From contig DDKG01000178.1 of NCBI GenBank assembly GCA_002339265.1, positions 67,485 through 131,484 of the forward strand: a DNA stretch of 64,000 nucleotides. The letters run 5' to 3'. Below, in pieces: positions 7,806-17,129 of the stretch. How positions within the stretch are numbered: the first letter of the stretch is position 1; the number at the start of each line of letters is the position of its first letter. The notes beneath the pieces are model-generated. The model was not told the origin of the DNA. It saw only the letters and a list, made by a program, of their open reading frames with translations, and searched no databases. Origin of the DNA: Massilia sp. UBA2604 (GTDB lineage: Bacteria; Pseudomonadota; Gammaproteobacteria; Burkholderiales; Burkholderiaceae_D). A program made the translations under genes and the position numbers.

Positions 7806-8459
7806 TCAGGACAGGCCGTGCTTGGTGGCGTAGACGTACAGTTCGAGGCGGTTCGCCACGTCCAGCTTCTGGTAAATCGTGGTCAAGTGGTTGCGCAAGG
7901 TGCGCTCGGAAATGAAAGCGCGCTCGGCCAGGTCCTTGTTGAGGGCGCCCTTGCCCTGCACGATCATGCCGATCACCTCGCGTTCGCGCGCCGTGAGCGA
8001 GGCGATGCGCTGGGCTTCCGGATCGGCTTTCGGCGCGGGGGCCACCAGCTGGCCCAGCAGGACCTGCATCAGCGTCTGGTCGAGCCACAGCTCGCCGCCA
8101 TGTACCTTGCGCACCGCCGCCAGCACGTCGTCGGTCGGCGCCTCCTTGCTGACCACGCCGCGGGCGCCGGCCTTGACCGCCGCCGCCAGCGTCGCGTGGT
8201 CGCGGTTGGCGCTCAGGATGACCACCCTGGTGCAGCCGTTCCCGATCAGCGCCGGCAGGAAATCGATCGAACTGCTGCCCTTCAGGTCGAGGTCCAGCAG
8301 CACGATGTCAGGGCTGAACTCGGCGCACAAGGTCCTGGCCTCGATGCCGTCGCTGGCGCTGCCGACCAGCTGGAAGGCGTCGCCCTCGGCCTGGATCAGG
8401 CGTTCCAGGCCCCACAACATGGTTTTATGGTCGTCGACCAGCAAGATACGAATGGTCAT
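7806..8459 (-). CDS. NarL/FixJ-family response regulator
   Basis: A 217-residue protein with a receiver domain (ILLVDDHKTMLWG, phospho-acceptor Asp in IVLLDLDLKG, Lys in VVSKEAP) and a C-terminal LuxR-type helix-turn-helix (SLTAREREVIGMIVQGKGALNKDLAERAFISERTLRNHLTTIYQKLDVANRLELYVYA). It is encoded 24 bases after the cognate-looking histidine kinase. Its position between the two halves of the Tad locus suggests it controls pilus expression. Confidence 0.93.
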   Translation of the reverse strand: MTIRILLVDDHKTMLWGLERLIQAEGDAFQLVGSASDGIEARTLCAEFSPDIVLLDLDLKGSSSIDFLPALIGNGCTRVVILSANRDHATLAAAVKAGARGVVSKEAPTDDVLAAVRKVHGGELWLDQTLMQVLLGQLVAPAPKADPEAQRIASLTAREREVIGMIVQGKGALNKDLAERAFISERTLRNHLTTIYQKLDVANRLELYVYATKHGLS

Positions 8460-8483
8460 GTCTCTCCTTGAAACTTTGCGTGT

Positions 8484-10205
8484 TCAGATCGGAATGCGGA
8501 TGCGCAGCAGGGTCTGGCGGCCGTCGGCCTCCACCTCCAGCTTGCCGCCCAGGCCCTGGACCCGCTCGGCGATCGAGCGCGGCACGAAGGGCGCGGCGGC
8601 CTGTCCGGCCACGGCCGCCGGGTTGAAGATGTCGATGGCGAGCGTGCCGCCCTCTTCCTCGACCACGACGCCGGCCGTGCGCGCCCGTGTGTGCTTGCAA
8701 ATATTGCTGATGCCTTCGGTGACGATCTGGAACACCTCGGCCGCCATGCGGTCGTTGATGGCGCTGTCGGCATGCATTTCCAGCATCACGTCCAGGCCAT
8801 AGAAGGTCTCCACCTGGTGCAGCTGGCGCCGCAGCGCGATCAGCAGTTCCGGTTCTTCCTGGCGCCCGCTGCGAAAGCGCTGGGCGAAATCGCGCATATC
8901 GCCGATCACGCCCGAGCACATCGCCATCAGGCGGTCCAGCTCGGGCGCCACCGGACTGTCGTCGCCGGCCTGGTTGCGGATCGCGGCCACCGCATGGCGC
9001 AGGCCGATATAAGGCTGGATCGTGCTGTCGTGCAGGTCCCGCGCGATGGTCTGGCGCTCGCGGAACGCCGCCTCCGACGCCAGGCGATCGAGCAGGTCGA
9101 TGGTCTCGATGACCGGGAAGGCCTGCTGCACGATGTGTTTCAGGAAACTGGCATCGCTGCGCTTGAGCCTGGCGCCGGTGACGACGATGCGGCCGCTCCC
9201 CTTGCGCAGGGGGAGCGAAACGCTGATGAATCCTTCGGCATCGAGCAGGTCGGCCACGTGGCCGCAGGCGTCGCGGTCGGCCCGGTGCCAGTCGCGCGTG
9301 TCCTTGCCCTGACGCAGCGCGGTGGCGCGGCCCAGCACGAACAGGCCGAAATGGCGCGGCGCCGCCTGGTACAGGCTGGCGCCATCCTCGAGCGCCAGCA
9401 GCGGCTCGATGTCGGCCGCATCCGGGCGGCTGCGGCTGATTGCACGAGCGCTCTTCGGATGGTGGGCGGTGCTCATGACCCAGCGCTCGTGGCTGTCCTG
9501 CATCAGCAGCACGCAGCTGTCGGCGCCATAGAAACGCAGGATTTTTTCCATCAGCGAATCCAGCGTGTGCTGGACCCCGAAGCGTGGATTGGACAGGCGG
9601 CTGACGTCGCGCAGCAACGCCAGCCGGCGGCGCTGGTCGACCGCCAGCCCGCCCCAGAACGCGACCATATAGCCCAGCGCCAGCACGAAGGTGGCGCGCA
9701 GCAGCAGGATGTGCAGCGACGCCAGGCCCTGCGCCGCCAGCACCGATACTGCCACCACGCCGACCGAGCCGAGCGTGAGCTTGGCGCCGGCGTCGAAGCC
9801 ATGGCGGAAGGACGCCGCCAGGATGGCGAAGAAGAAGAACGAGAAAAAGGGACTGGCGCTGCCGCCGCTGGCCCAGACGATCAGGCCATACCAGGCGATG
9901 TCGATCCAGTACACCAGCGGACCGTGCGAAAAGCCGGCGCGGTAGCCGGCGATCGCCAGCAGGGTCAGGCTGTGCAGCACATAGGCCGCGAACACGGCCC
10001 AGGTCCATTCGCCCGTGATCGTGACGCCGCCCGGCCCGATGTACAGGGTGAGCAGCGCCGACACGGCCAGCAGCACGCGCATGCCGAACACCATCCAGAC
10101 CTCGGCGTCGGCCGAGACCACGCGCTGCTCGGCGGTGGACTGGCCCGCGCGCGGGCGGACCGATGAACGAAGAAGCGATGGGACGATGCTAGCTAGCCAA
10201 TTCAT
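8484..10205 (-). CDS. NarX/DesK-type sensor histidine kinase
   Basis: A 573-residue membrane sensor. Several N-terminal membrane segments (about residues 35-190) are followed by a GAF-like region (LDSLMEKILRFYGADSCVLLMQD). The HisKA_3 dimerisation box is ARDLHDSTIQPYIGLRHAVAAI, with His as the predicted phosphorylation site. A HATPase domain ends in GLGGKLEVEADGRQTLLRIRIPI. The ATG at 10205 has no strong ribosome site. It pairs with the NarL-type regulator just downstream. The signal sensed is unknown. Confidence 0.9.
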   Translation of the reverse strand: MNWLASIVPSLLRSSVRPRAGQSTAEQRVVSADAEVWMVFGMRVLLAVSALLTLYIGPGGVTITGEWTWAVFAAYVLHSLTLLAIAGYRAGFSHGPLVYWIDIAWYGLIVWASGGSASPFFSFFFFAILAASFRHGFDAGAKLTLGSVGVVAVSVLAAQGLASLHILLLRATFVLALGYMVAFWGGLAVDQRRRLALLRDVSRLSNPRFGVQHTLDSLMEKILRFYGADSCVLLMQDSHERWVMSTAHHPKSARAISRSRPDAADIEPLLALEDGASLYQAAPRHFGLFVLGRATALRQGKDTRDWHRADRDACGHVADLLDAEGFISVSLPLRKGSGRIVVTGARLKRSDASFLKHIVQQAFPVIETIDLLDRLASEAAFRERQTIARDLHDSTIQPYIGLRHAVAAIRNQAGDDSPVAPELDRLMAMCSGVIGDMRDFAQRFRSGRQEEPELLIALRRQLHQVETFYGLDVMLEMHADSAINDRMAAEVFQIVTEGISNICKHTRARTAGVVVEEEGGTLAIDIFNPAAVAGQAAAPFVPRSIAERVQGLGGKLEVEADGRQTLLRIRIPI

Positions 10206-10271
10206 GTTGTGCGGCGCCGACAGAGGCGTTGAATCCTTTCTAAAAGCGATGCGGGAAATGATTTTTGCCCT

Positions 10272-10277
10272 GTAGAA
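10272..10277 (+). promoter_or_regulatory. TAGAAT -10 element before the tadE-like gene
   Basis: CTGTAGAATCC matches the -10 type seen elsewhere in this window (before the NCS2 permease and TRIC genes). No good -35 is visible at 16-18 bases. It lies between the divergent kinase and tadE-like genes. Confidence 0.35.
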
Positions 10278-10294
10278 TCCCCGAAGCTTACCGC

Positions 10295-10768
10295 ATGCCT
10301 GGTCATACTTTCCGTAAAATTTCCTGGATTACGATGTGTTCCCTTCCCCGACGTCAGTCCGGCGCCACACTCGTCGAGATGGCGATCATCGCACCCGTGT
10401 TCCTGCTGGTGCTGGTCGCGATCATCGAACTGAGCATGATGTTCTTCGCGACCCTCACCATGCAGTATGCGGTGCGGGAAGGCGGCCGCTACGCCATCAC
10501 GGGCGAGACCGCCGATCCCGCCGCCGTCATCGCCAGGATCCGCAGCAACGCGCTCGGCATGTATGAGCGCACGGCGCCCCAAGTCTCTGTCAACGGCACC
10601 AAATACACCAGCTACGGCAAGGGCATGTTCGGCGCGCCCGGCGACATCCTCGTCATCCAGCTCGACTGCAGCTGGCCGGTGACGACGCCCCTGCTGTCGA
10701 GCTTCTTTACGGATGGCACCTACCGCTTTTCCGTCGCTGCCACCATGCGCAACGAGATATTCCCTTGA
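10295..10768 (+). CDS. tadE: TadE-like pseudopilin
   Basis: A 157-residue protein from ATG 10295; a shorter start at ATG 10334 (MCSLPRRQSG) is equally plausible because it leaves a conventional TadE N-terminus. The diagnostic segment is RRQSGATLVEMAIIAPVFLLVLVAIIELSMMFFATLTMQYAVREGGR, a prepilin-like leader followed by a membrane helix. TadE-type proteins are processed by the Tad prepilin peptidase. The stop overlaps the next start (TGATG), so translation is coupled. Confidence 0.85.
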   Translation: MPGHTFRKISWITMCSLPRRQSGATLVEMAIIAPVFLLVLVAIIELSMMFFATLTMQYAVREGGRYAITGETADPAAVIARIRSNALGMYERTAPQVSVNGTKYTSYGKGMFGAPGDILVIQLDCSWPVTTPLLSSFFTDGTYRFSVAATMRNEIFP

Positions 10769-11412
10769 TGCAACCTGAAACGCGCAAAACCGTCATGACT
10801 GTACCGAAAAACCGCAAATCCGAGCGCGGCGTTGCGGCGGTCGAGTTCGCCTTGCTGCTGCCGATGCTGGTGATCCTGGCGCTGTGCGCCATCGACGGCG
10901 CCCGCGCCCTGCAGGCAAACATCATCATGACCAATATCGCGCGCGAGGGCGCCAACCTGGCGGCGCGCGGGGGCACCGACCTCGAGGACGGCAGTCAGGA
11001 CATCATCTATGCGGTGATGGCGAGCGCGCCACCGCTGAACGTCAACCAGCAGGGCATGATGTACATTACGCGCGTGATGGGCGTGCCCGGCACCGGCGGC
11101 ACGCGCAGCGTGGTGCTGGACCAGTACCGCTGGGACGACGCCGAGCGTAATCTCGGCGCCCGCAAGAGCGCCTACCAGCCGGCCAGCCGGATCTATTCCT
11201 GCGGCTCGTGGAGCAGCGCGGGCAAGTGCTCCAGCGTCAGCAGCAGCTCGCGGCCGGCCGCACCGGTGCTGACGGGCAAGCTCGACGATGGTGAGATCGT
11301 CTATGTGGTCGAGACTTTCTACAAGTTCGACATGTTGGTCAGCGCCTTTACGTTCAAAGAAAATGCTCTGCCCGCCTTCGGGCCCGACCTGTATTCCATG
11401 AGTGTGTTCTGA
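10768..11412 (+). CDS. TadF/TadE-like pseudopilin
   Basis: A 214-residue protein starting at ATG 10768. SERGVAAVEFALLLPMLVILALCAIDGARALQ is a TadE-type leader plus helix with the conserved Glu (VEFALLLP). The remaining ~160 residues are extracytoplasmic, with a Cys pair (YSCGSWSSAGKCSS) that could form a disulfide. It is coupled to the genes on both sides and is likely a minor Tad pilus subunit. Confidence 0.87.
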   Translation: MQPETRKTVMTVPKNRKSERGVAAVEFALLLPMLVILALCAIDGARALQANIIMTNIAREGANLAARGGTDLEDGSQDIIYAVMASAPPLNVNQQGMMYITRVMGVPGTGGTRSVVLDQYRWDDAERNLGARKSAYQPASRIYSCGSWSSAGKCSSVSSSSRPAAPVLTGKLDDGEIVYVVETFYKFDMLVSAFTFKENALPAFGPDLYSMSVF

Positions 11413-11413
11413 T

Positions 11414-12781
11414 ATGCGTCCGATTCTTCACCGGCAGCGCGGCGCTGTCGCCATCATGGTGGCCATCGCCATGCTCGTGCTGCTCGCCGTGGTGGGCCTG
11501 ACCATCGATGCCGGCCTGGCCTATCTGGTCAAGGCGCGCCTGAACGCCGCGGTCGACTCGGCCGCCCTGGCCGGGGCGCGGGCCGTCACCACCGGCAATA
11601 ACCAGGCCGAACAGACCGCCAATGCGCGCACGGCAGCGGCAGATTTCTTTGCGGCCAATATTCCAAGTAACTACCTGCTATCGTCGCCCAGGATCCTGAG
11701 CACCAATGTCACCTTCAAGGGCGGCCAGGCGTTCATCGACGTCGAGGCGGATGCGAAGATGCCGTTGTCGATCATGCAGGTGATGGGTTTCGCGTCGCTG
11801 ACGCCGGTGGCGAATGCCCAGACCATCCGCAATGACCTGGACATGGCGCTGGTGATCGATACCTCGGGTTCGCTCAAGGATTCCGCTGCGACGGTGAGAG
11901 CTTCCTCGAAGAGTTTCCTCAGCAAGTTCAACGTCACCCAGGACCGGGTGGCGCTCGTCCACTTCGCTTCCGGGGTGGAAGCGGACAATCCCATCAACGC
12001 ATCGGCACGCGGATTCAACCGCACCGCAATGAATAATGCGATCAATGGCTATGTGTTCGACGGCGGCACCGCGTCCTTCGAAGGCATGTGGGAAGCGCGC
12101 CGCCAGCTCAACCTTGTTTCTTCCGGCAACCGCTCGACGATGCGCGTGATCGTGTTCTTCTCGGACGGCGCGCCGACGGCCTTTGGCGCCCTCCCCGAGT
12201 TCATCAACGCGAACGATTGCAAGACCCCGGGCGCGATCGACCGTGTGCTCAGGGAAGCCGGGCTGGCCGACCTGGGGTCGAGCGAGAAGAAATACGTGAG
12301 CGAGGGCTGCAAGACCTGGCGCATGGCCTTCAATCTTTCCACCTGGAGCAACTCCCCGGTGCCGACGGTGCGACGCCTGCCCGAGTGGTATAACGGGCGC
12401 AGCAGTTCGGTGCGCGAGTTTCCCGTCGTGACCGACACGCCACGCCAGGTCACCGCGGACATCAGCACGCCGGCGCTTTACGAACGCAATATCCTGCGCG
12501 CATCGCGCAACCTCGCCGAAGCCGCGGCGGCCAAGGCGCGGAGCGAAGGCATCGTCGTCTTCACGCTGGGCTTCGGGTCGGGACTGAAAGACGTCGAAGC
12601 GAGCGACACGACCAGCAATGGCGAAACCATCCTGAAATGCATGGCGAACACGGTCGATGCACCGAAACGCTGCCAGAATCCGGCCCAGCCAGTCGGCATG
12701 TATTGCTACGCCGCGACCGACGCCGACCTGACGCCCTGCTTCTCGCGCCTGGCTTCGGCCATCCTGCGCATTTCGAAGTAA
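11414..12781 (+). CDS. tadG: TadG-like protein with von Willebrand A domain
   Basis: A 455-residue protein from ATG 11414, two bases past the previous stop. RQRGAVAIMVAIAMLVLLAVVGLTIDAGLAYLVKARLNAAVDSAALAGARAV is the typical TadG/TadE-like N-terminal helix. A vWA domain starts near residue 146 (DMALVIDTSGSLKDSAATV) with an intact DxSxS MIDAS motif. Several Cys residues follow (near 270, 300, 405-445). Proteins of this type are thought to help anchor or tune Tad pili. It is the last gene of the plus-strand Tad group. Confidence 0.87.
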   Translation: MRPILHRQRGAVAIMVAIAMLVLLAVVGLTIDAGLAYLVKARLNAAVDSAALAGARAVTTGNNQAEQTANARTAAADFFAANIPSNYLLSSPRILSTNVTFKGGQAFIDVEADAKMPLSIMQVMGFASLTPVANAQTIRNDLDMALVIDTSGSLKDSAATVRASSKSFLSKFNVTQDRVALVHFASGVEADNPINASARGFNRTAMNNAINGYVFDGGTASFEGMWEARRQLNLVSSGNRSTMRVIVFFSDGAPTAFGALPEFINANDCKTPGAIDRVLREAGLADLGSSEKKYVSEGCKTWRMAFNLSTWSNSPVPTVRRLPEWYNGRSSSVREFPVVTDTPRQVTADISTPALYERNILRASRNLAEAAAAKARSEGIVVFTLGFGSGLKDVEASDTTSNGETILKCMANTVDAPKRCQNPAQPVGMYCYAATDADLTPCFSRLASAILRISK

Positions 12782-12833
12782 GCGCCAGGCGCAGGGCGCC
12801 CCGGATGAGACCGGCGCGCCCTCCACCAACCGA

Positions 12834-15155
12834 TCACATCAGCTTGTCGAGCGTGATCGGCAACTCCCGCACCCGCTTGCCGCAGGCATTGTAGATCGCA
12901 TTCGCGATCGCCGCCATCGTGCCGGTAATGCCGATCTCGCCGACCCCGCGCATGCCGGCCGGAGCATGCGGATCGGGGATGTCGAGCCACATCACCTCCA
13001 CCTCCGGCACGTCCAGGTGCGCCGGCACGTGGTATTCCGACAGGCTGGCGTTCACGACCCGGCCGTTGCGCTCGTCGAAATGCGTCTCTTCCATCAACGC
13101 CGCGCCCAGGCCCATGATCATCCCGCCCCGCAGCTGGCTGGCGGCGGTCTTGGCGTTGAGGATGCGCCCGACATCGAAGGAGCCGAGCAGGCGCGTGACG
13201 CGCGGCTCGCCGGTGACGACATTGACCCGTGCCTCGCAGAAGATCGCGCCATACGAATGCATCGACCAGTGCACGCTCTCCTGCGCCGGCGGCGCCTTGG
13301 CGGTCACGTCCACCTCGTCGCGCCCGGCGCGCGCCAGGATGTCGGCATAGCTCTCCCAGCGGCTGGCCTCGTCGACCTTGCACAGCCCACCGTCGCGCGC
13401 ACGCACCTGCTCCGGTTTCAAGCCCGCCAGCGGGGAATCGCGGCCGGCCAGCTTGAGCAGCTCGGCGCACAGCGCCTCGTGCGCGGCCTTGACCGCCGCC
13501 GCGATGACGGCGGTCTGCTGGGAGCCGCCCGCCATCACCGCTCCCGGCATCGATGAATCGCCATAGCCGAACTCGACCTTCTCCAATGGCAGGCCGAGAC
13601 GGGCCGCGCTCAACTGGGTCTGGGCGGTGGCCGTGCCCATGCCCATTTCGTGCGCCGCCACCGTCACCCGCGCCCGGCCGTCGCGGCCCAGCACGATGCG
13701 CGCCGCGCCGCCATCCATCCGGTAATAGGGGAACACGGCGCTGGCGCAGCCCAGGCCGACCAGCCACTCGCCTTCCTGGCGCATGCCGGGCTTCTGGTGG
13801 CGCTCCTGCCAGCCGAAGGCCTGGGCGCCGGCGCGGTAGACCTCGATCAGGTGGCGCGACGAGAACGGCGTGCCCTTGGTCGGGTCCTGCACCGGCTCGT
13901 TACGCCGGCGCATCACGATGGGATCGATGCCCAGCCGGTCGGCCAGCTCGTCCACCGCGCTCTCCAGCGCGAACGAGCCCACCGATTCGCCCGGCGCGCG
14001 CATGGCGACGTTGGCCACCATATTCATGTGCACCTTCTGCACCTCGAGTTTCATGTGCTTCGCCGCATACAGCACGCGCGCATTGTGGATGAAGGGCTCG
14101 GGAAAGGCGTTGTAGTCGGTCATCACGGCCACGCCGGCGTGGATCAGCGCGTCGAAGCGGCCATCGCGGTCGGCGCCGATGGCCACCCGCTGCTCGGTGC
14201 AGGTGCGGCCGCCGACCATCCGGTACACGCCCTCGCGCGACAGCATCACGCGCACCGGCCGCCCGGACAGCCTGGCGGCGGCCGCGGCCAGGATATGGTG
14301 CTGCCACACCAGCTTGCCGCCGAAGCCGCCGCCCACGAAGGGCGAGGTGACCCGCACCTGTTCCTGTTCGATGCCGAACACCTGGGCCAGGGTGAAGGCG
14401 GTGTTGTCGATCGCCTGGCTGGCGTCGTGGATCGTAAGCTGGTCGCCGTTCCAGGCGACGGTCACCGCGTGCAGCTCGATCGCATTGTGGTTCTGGCGCG
14501 GCGTGCGGTACACGGCGTCGATCCGCTGCGGCGCCGTCGCCAGCGCGGCTTCGGCGTCGCCGATCACGTCCTGCAGCGGCTCGCCCATGAAGGCGCCGAC
14601 CTCGATGCCGGCCGCGCGCGCCGCCTCCATGGTCGTGACCGCGTCCTCGCTCTCGTAGCGCACCCGCACCAGGCTGGCGGCGTGGTCGGCCTGTTCCCGG
14701 CTCTCGGCCAGCACCACGGCCACCGGCTGGCCGTTCCAGTGCACGCGGTCGTCCTGGAATACCGGCAGCGCATCGCCGCTGCCGCCCATCGGTTCCCGCA
14801 TCATCACGGGCGGCGGCGCCATCTTCGGCGCGTTATGGTGGGTCATCACCAGCACCACGCCGGGCGCGGCTTCGGCCGTAGCCGTGTCGATGCCGGCGAT
14901 GCGGCCCTTGGCCACGGTGCTGTGGACCAGGGCCGCGTAAGTCATCCCGTCCAGCGCGAATTCGGCCGCGTACCGCGCCTCGCCCTTCACCTTCAGCGGC
15001 CCGTCCAGGCGCGACAGCGGTGCGCCGATCAGCGGGTCGTCGCTCGACGCCAAGGGGTCTGGCTTGCCGCCCGTGACGTAGCGGTCGGGCGCCAGCGCGA
15101 CCGCCTTCTGCATGATCGCCTGGCCGGCCTTCTGGATGTTCTGCACGATCTTCAT
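12834..15155 (-). CDS. Molybdopterin-binding subunit of aldehyde/xanthine dehydrogenase
   Basis: A 773-residue large subunit of the xanthine oxidase family. ATG 15155 (MKIVQNIQKAGQ) is chosen over the longer open frame because it lies 12 bases past the FAD-subunit stop. Family motifs include GGGFGGK near residue 270 (VTSPFVGGGFGGKLVWQHH) and the catalytic Glu in RGVGEIGITGTMAAIANAI near the C-terminus. The three-subunit layout resembles PaoABC/YagTSR aldehyde oxidoreductases. Substrate is not certain. Confidence 0.92.
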   Translation of the reverse strand: MKIVQNIQKAGQAIMQKAVALAPDRYVTGGKPDPLASSDDPLIGAPLSRLDGPLKVKGEARYAAEFALDGMTYAALVHSTVAKGRIAGIDTATAEAAPGVVLVMTHHNAPKMAPPPVMMREPMGGSGDALPVFQDDRVHWNGQPVAVVLAESREQADHAASLVRVRYESEDAVTTMEAARAAGIEVGAFMGEPLQDVIGDAEAALATAPQRIDAVYRTPRQNHNAIELHAVTVAWNGDQLTIHDASQAIDNTAFTLAQVFGIEQEQVRVTSPFVGGGFGGKLVWQHHILAAAAARLSGRPVRVMLSREGVYRMVGGRTCTEQRVAIGADRDGRFDALIHAGVAVMTDYNAFPEPFIHNARVLYAAKHMKLEVQKVHMNMVANVAMRAPGESVGSFALESAVDELADRLGIDPIVMRRRNEPVQDPTKGTPFSSRHLIEVYRAGAQAFGWQERHQKPGMRQEGEWLVGLGCASAVFPYYRMDGGAARIVLGRDGRARVTVAAHEMGMGTATAQTQLSAARLGLPLEKVEFGYGDSSMPGAVMAGGSQQTAVIAAAVKAAHEALCAELLKLAGRDSPLAGLKPEQVRARDGGLCKVDEASRWESYADILARAGRDEVDVTAKAPPAQESVHWSMHSYGAIFCEARVNVVTGEPRVTRLLGSFDVGRILNAKTAASQLRGGMIMGLGAALMEETHFDERNGRVVNASLSEYHVPAHLDVPEVEVMWLDIPDPHAPAGMRGVGEIGITGTMAAIANAIYNACGKRVRELPITLDKLM

Positions 15156-15166
15156 GCTCGATCTCC

Positions 15167-16153
15167 TCAGGAATGGACGGTGGCAAGGCGGCCGAGCACG
15201 GCCACCATCGTGCGCTGGGCCAGCGGGATCTTGAACGCGTTGTCGCGCAAGGGCCGGGCGTCGGCCATCTCGGCGCGCGCCGCGGCCTCGAAATGGACCG
15301 CATCGGCCGGCTGGCCTCGCAGCATCTGTTCCAGCATCGTCGCCCGCCACGGCTTGTGCGCCACGCCGCCCAGCGCCAGCCGCACGTCCACGACCACGCC
15401 GTCCCGGACCTCGAGCGCGGCCGCCACCGACACCAGCGCGAAGGCATAGCTGGCGCGGTCGCGCACCTTGCGGTAGGTGGAGTTGGCGCCGAAGGCCAGC
15501 GCCGGGATCTCGATCGCCGTAATCAGTTCGCCCGGCTGCAGGACGGTCTCGCGTTCGGGATGGTCTTCGGGCAGCAGGTGGAAACCCGTGAACGGGACCT
15601 GGCGCTCTCCACCCATGCCCTGCAGGTGGACGACGGCGTCGAGCGCGGCCAGCGCCACGCACATATCGGACGGATGGGTGGCGATGCAGGCGCTCGAGGC
15701 CCCCAGCACCGCGTGCATGCGGTGCACGCCCTGCTGCGCGTCGCAGCCCTCGCCCGGATTGCGCTTGTTGCAGTGGGCGCCGTCGCGGTCATAGAAATAG
15801 GAGCAGCGGGTGCGCTGCAGGACGTTGCCGGCGACGCTGGCCATATTGCGGATCTGGCCCGACGCGCCGGATGAAATTGCGCGCGCCAGCAGGGGGAAAC
15901 GCGTGCGCACCGCGCGGTGCTCGGCCAGCGCCGTGTTCTTGACGGCGGCGCCGACCAGCAGGCTGCCATCTAGCCGTTCCTCGATCTGCTGCGACAGGCC
16001 GCTGACGTCGACCAGCTGCGCCGGCCGCTCGATGGTCTCGCGCATCAGGTCGACCAGGTTGGTGCCGCCGCCCAGATAGCGGCTGCCTGCCGCCGCGCCC
16101 TGGCGCACGGCGTCCTGCGCGTCGTGCGCGCGTGCAAAGGTGAACGGGTTCAT
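15167..16153 (-). CDS. FAD-binding subunit of aldehyde/xanthine dehydrogenase
   Basis: A 328-residue medium subunit with the FAD-binding fold (GSRYLGGGTNLVDLMRETIERPAQLVDVSGL). A Cys-rich insertion, TRCSYFYDRDGAHCNKRNPGEGCDA, matches the extra [4Fe-4S] loop known in PaoB-type subunits and absent from ordinary xanthine dehydrogenases. The start overlaps the 2Fe-2S subunit stop (ATGA). This points to a PaoABC-like aldehyde oxidoreductase. Confidence 0.92.
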   Translation of the reverse strand: MNPFTFARAHDAQDAVRQGAAAGSRYLGGGTNLVDLMRETIERPAQLVDVSGLSQQIEERLDGSLLVGAAVKNTALAEHRAVRTRFPLLARAISSGASGQIRNMASVAGNVLQRTRCSYFYDRDGAHCNKRNPGEGCDAQQGVHRMHAVLGASSACIATHPSDMCVALAALDAVVHLQGMGGERQVPFTGFHLLPEDHPERETVLQPGELITAIEIPALAFGANSTYRKVRDRASYAFALVSVAAALEVRDGVVVDVRLALGGVAHKPWRATMLEQMLRGQPADAVHFEAAARAEMADARPLRDNAFKIPLAQRTMVAVLGRLATVHS

Positions 16154-16686
16154 GAGCCCTCCCCGGCCACAGCCCTGCCGCGCAGCTGCACGTGGTGTTC
16201 GGTCACCGCCGCGACGATGCCGTTGTAGGCGCCGCAACGGCACAGGTTGCCGCTCATGCGCTCGCGCACCTCGTCCTCGCTGCACGCGATCGACTCCGCG
16301 CCGATGTCTTCGGTGACGTAGCTCGGCACGCCGCGCCGCAGCTCGGCCTCCATGCCCAGCGCCGAGCATATCTGGCCGGGCGTGCAATAGCCGCACTGGA
16401 AGCCGTCGTGCTCGATGAACGATTGCTGCAAGGCGTGCAGCTGACCGTCGTGGGCCAGGCCCTCGACCGAGGTGATGGCGCGCCCCTGGTATTGCACGGC
16501 CAGGGCCAGGCAGGACAGGATGCGCTGCTCGCCGTCGAGCAGCACGGTGCAGGCGCCGCAGGCGCCCTGGTCGCAGCCTTTCTTGGTGCCGCTCAGGTGC
16601 AGGTGCTCGCGCAGGAAATCGAGCAGGGAGACGCGCGGGTCGTCCGGGAGGGCGACGGCGTTTCCATTGATGGTGATGGTGGACAC
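16150..16686 (-). CDS. 2Fe-2S subunit of aldehyde/xanthine dehydrogenase
   Basis: A 178-residue small subunit with two [2Fe-2S] domains: plant-ferredoxin type (GTKKGCDQGACGACTVLLDG) and helical type (FQCGYCTPGQICSA, then GNLCRCGAYNGIVAAV). The GTG start at 16686 has a GAGGAG ribosome site at good distance. Unlike E. coli PaoA there is no Tat signal before the first domain, so the enzyme is predicted to be cytoplasmic. First gene of the operon. Confidence 0.93.
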   Translation of the reverse strand: MSTITINGNAVALPDDPRVSLLDFLREHLHLSGTKKGCDQGACGACTVLLDGEQRILSCLALAVQYQGRAITSVEGLAHDGQLHALQQSFIEHDGFQCGYCTPGQICSALGMEAELRRGVPSYVTEDIGAESIACSEDEVRERMSGNLCRCGAYNGIVAAVTEHHVQLRGRAVAGEGS

Positions 16687-16810
16687 GGTAAAAACTCCTC
16701 CTCGGTGGCGGTCACCCGCCTGGCAACGATGCGGGAAAGTGACCGTATGTGCTCCTTGAACGAGTACCAAGTGTAGAGTCAGCCGTGCCGAAAAGGCGCA
16801 CGTTTGAGGG

Positions 16811-17026
16811 TCAGGATGGCGGTTCGGAGGATCGTGCAACGCGTCGATCCGCGCCTGGAGCGGCGGTGCTGATGGAGACCGCGACTGGGTCGCTGGCCGG
16901 GAAGGATTCGGCAAGCGCTTCGTCGAGCGCCGCTTCGTCGTGCGGGTCCTGGCGCGCCGGCATATCGTCGTGCATTTGCCGGCGCGATTTTTCCCCGCGC
17001 CGTTTCGCCTGGACGGAAATTGTCAT
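16811..17026 (-). CDS. Small conserved protein with SFPASDP motif
   Basis: A 71-residue hydrophilic protein from ATG 17026 (MTISVQAKRRGEKSRRQ). The core DEAALDEALAESFPASDPVAVS matches a small proteobacterial family of unknown function that I recognise only by this signature. No membrane segment or catalytic motif. It stands alone between the dehydrogenase operon and the SDR gene. Confidence 0.6.
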   Translation of the reverse strand: MTISVQAKRRGEKSRRQMHDDMPARQDPHDEAALDEALAESFPASDPVAVSISTAAPGADRRVARSSEPPS

Positions 17027-17129
17027 CTGTTCGCTCCCATGCGTCGCAGCCGCCGGACGGCGGCCGTCTTGATTCAATGTAGTGCACCGAGGGCCGCTGC
17101 GCCAGCACGGAATGAAGCCCGCCCCTGCA

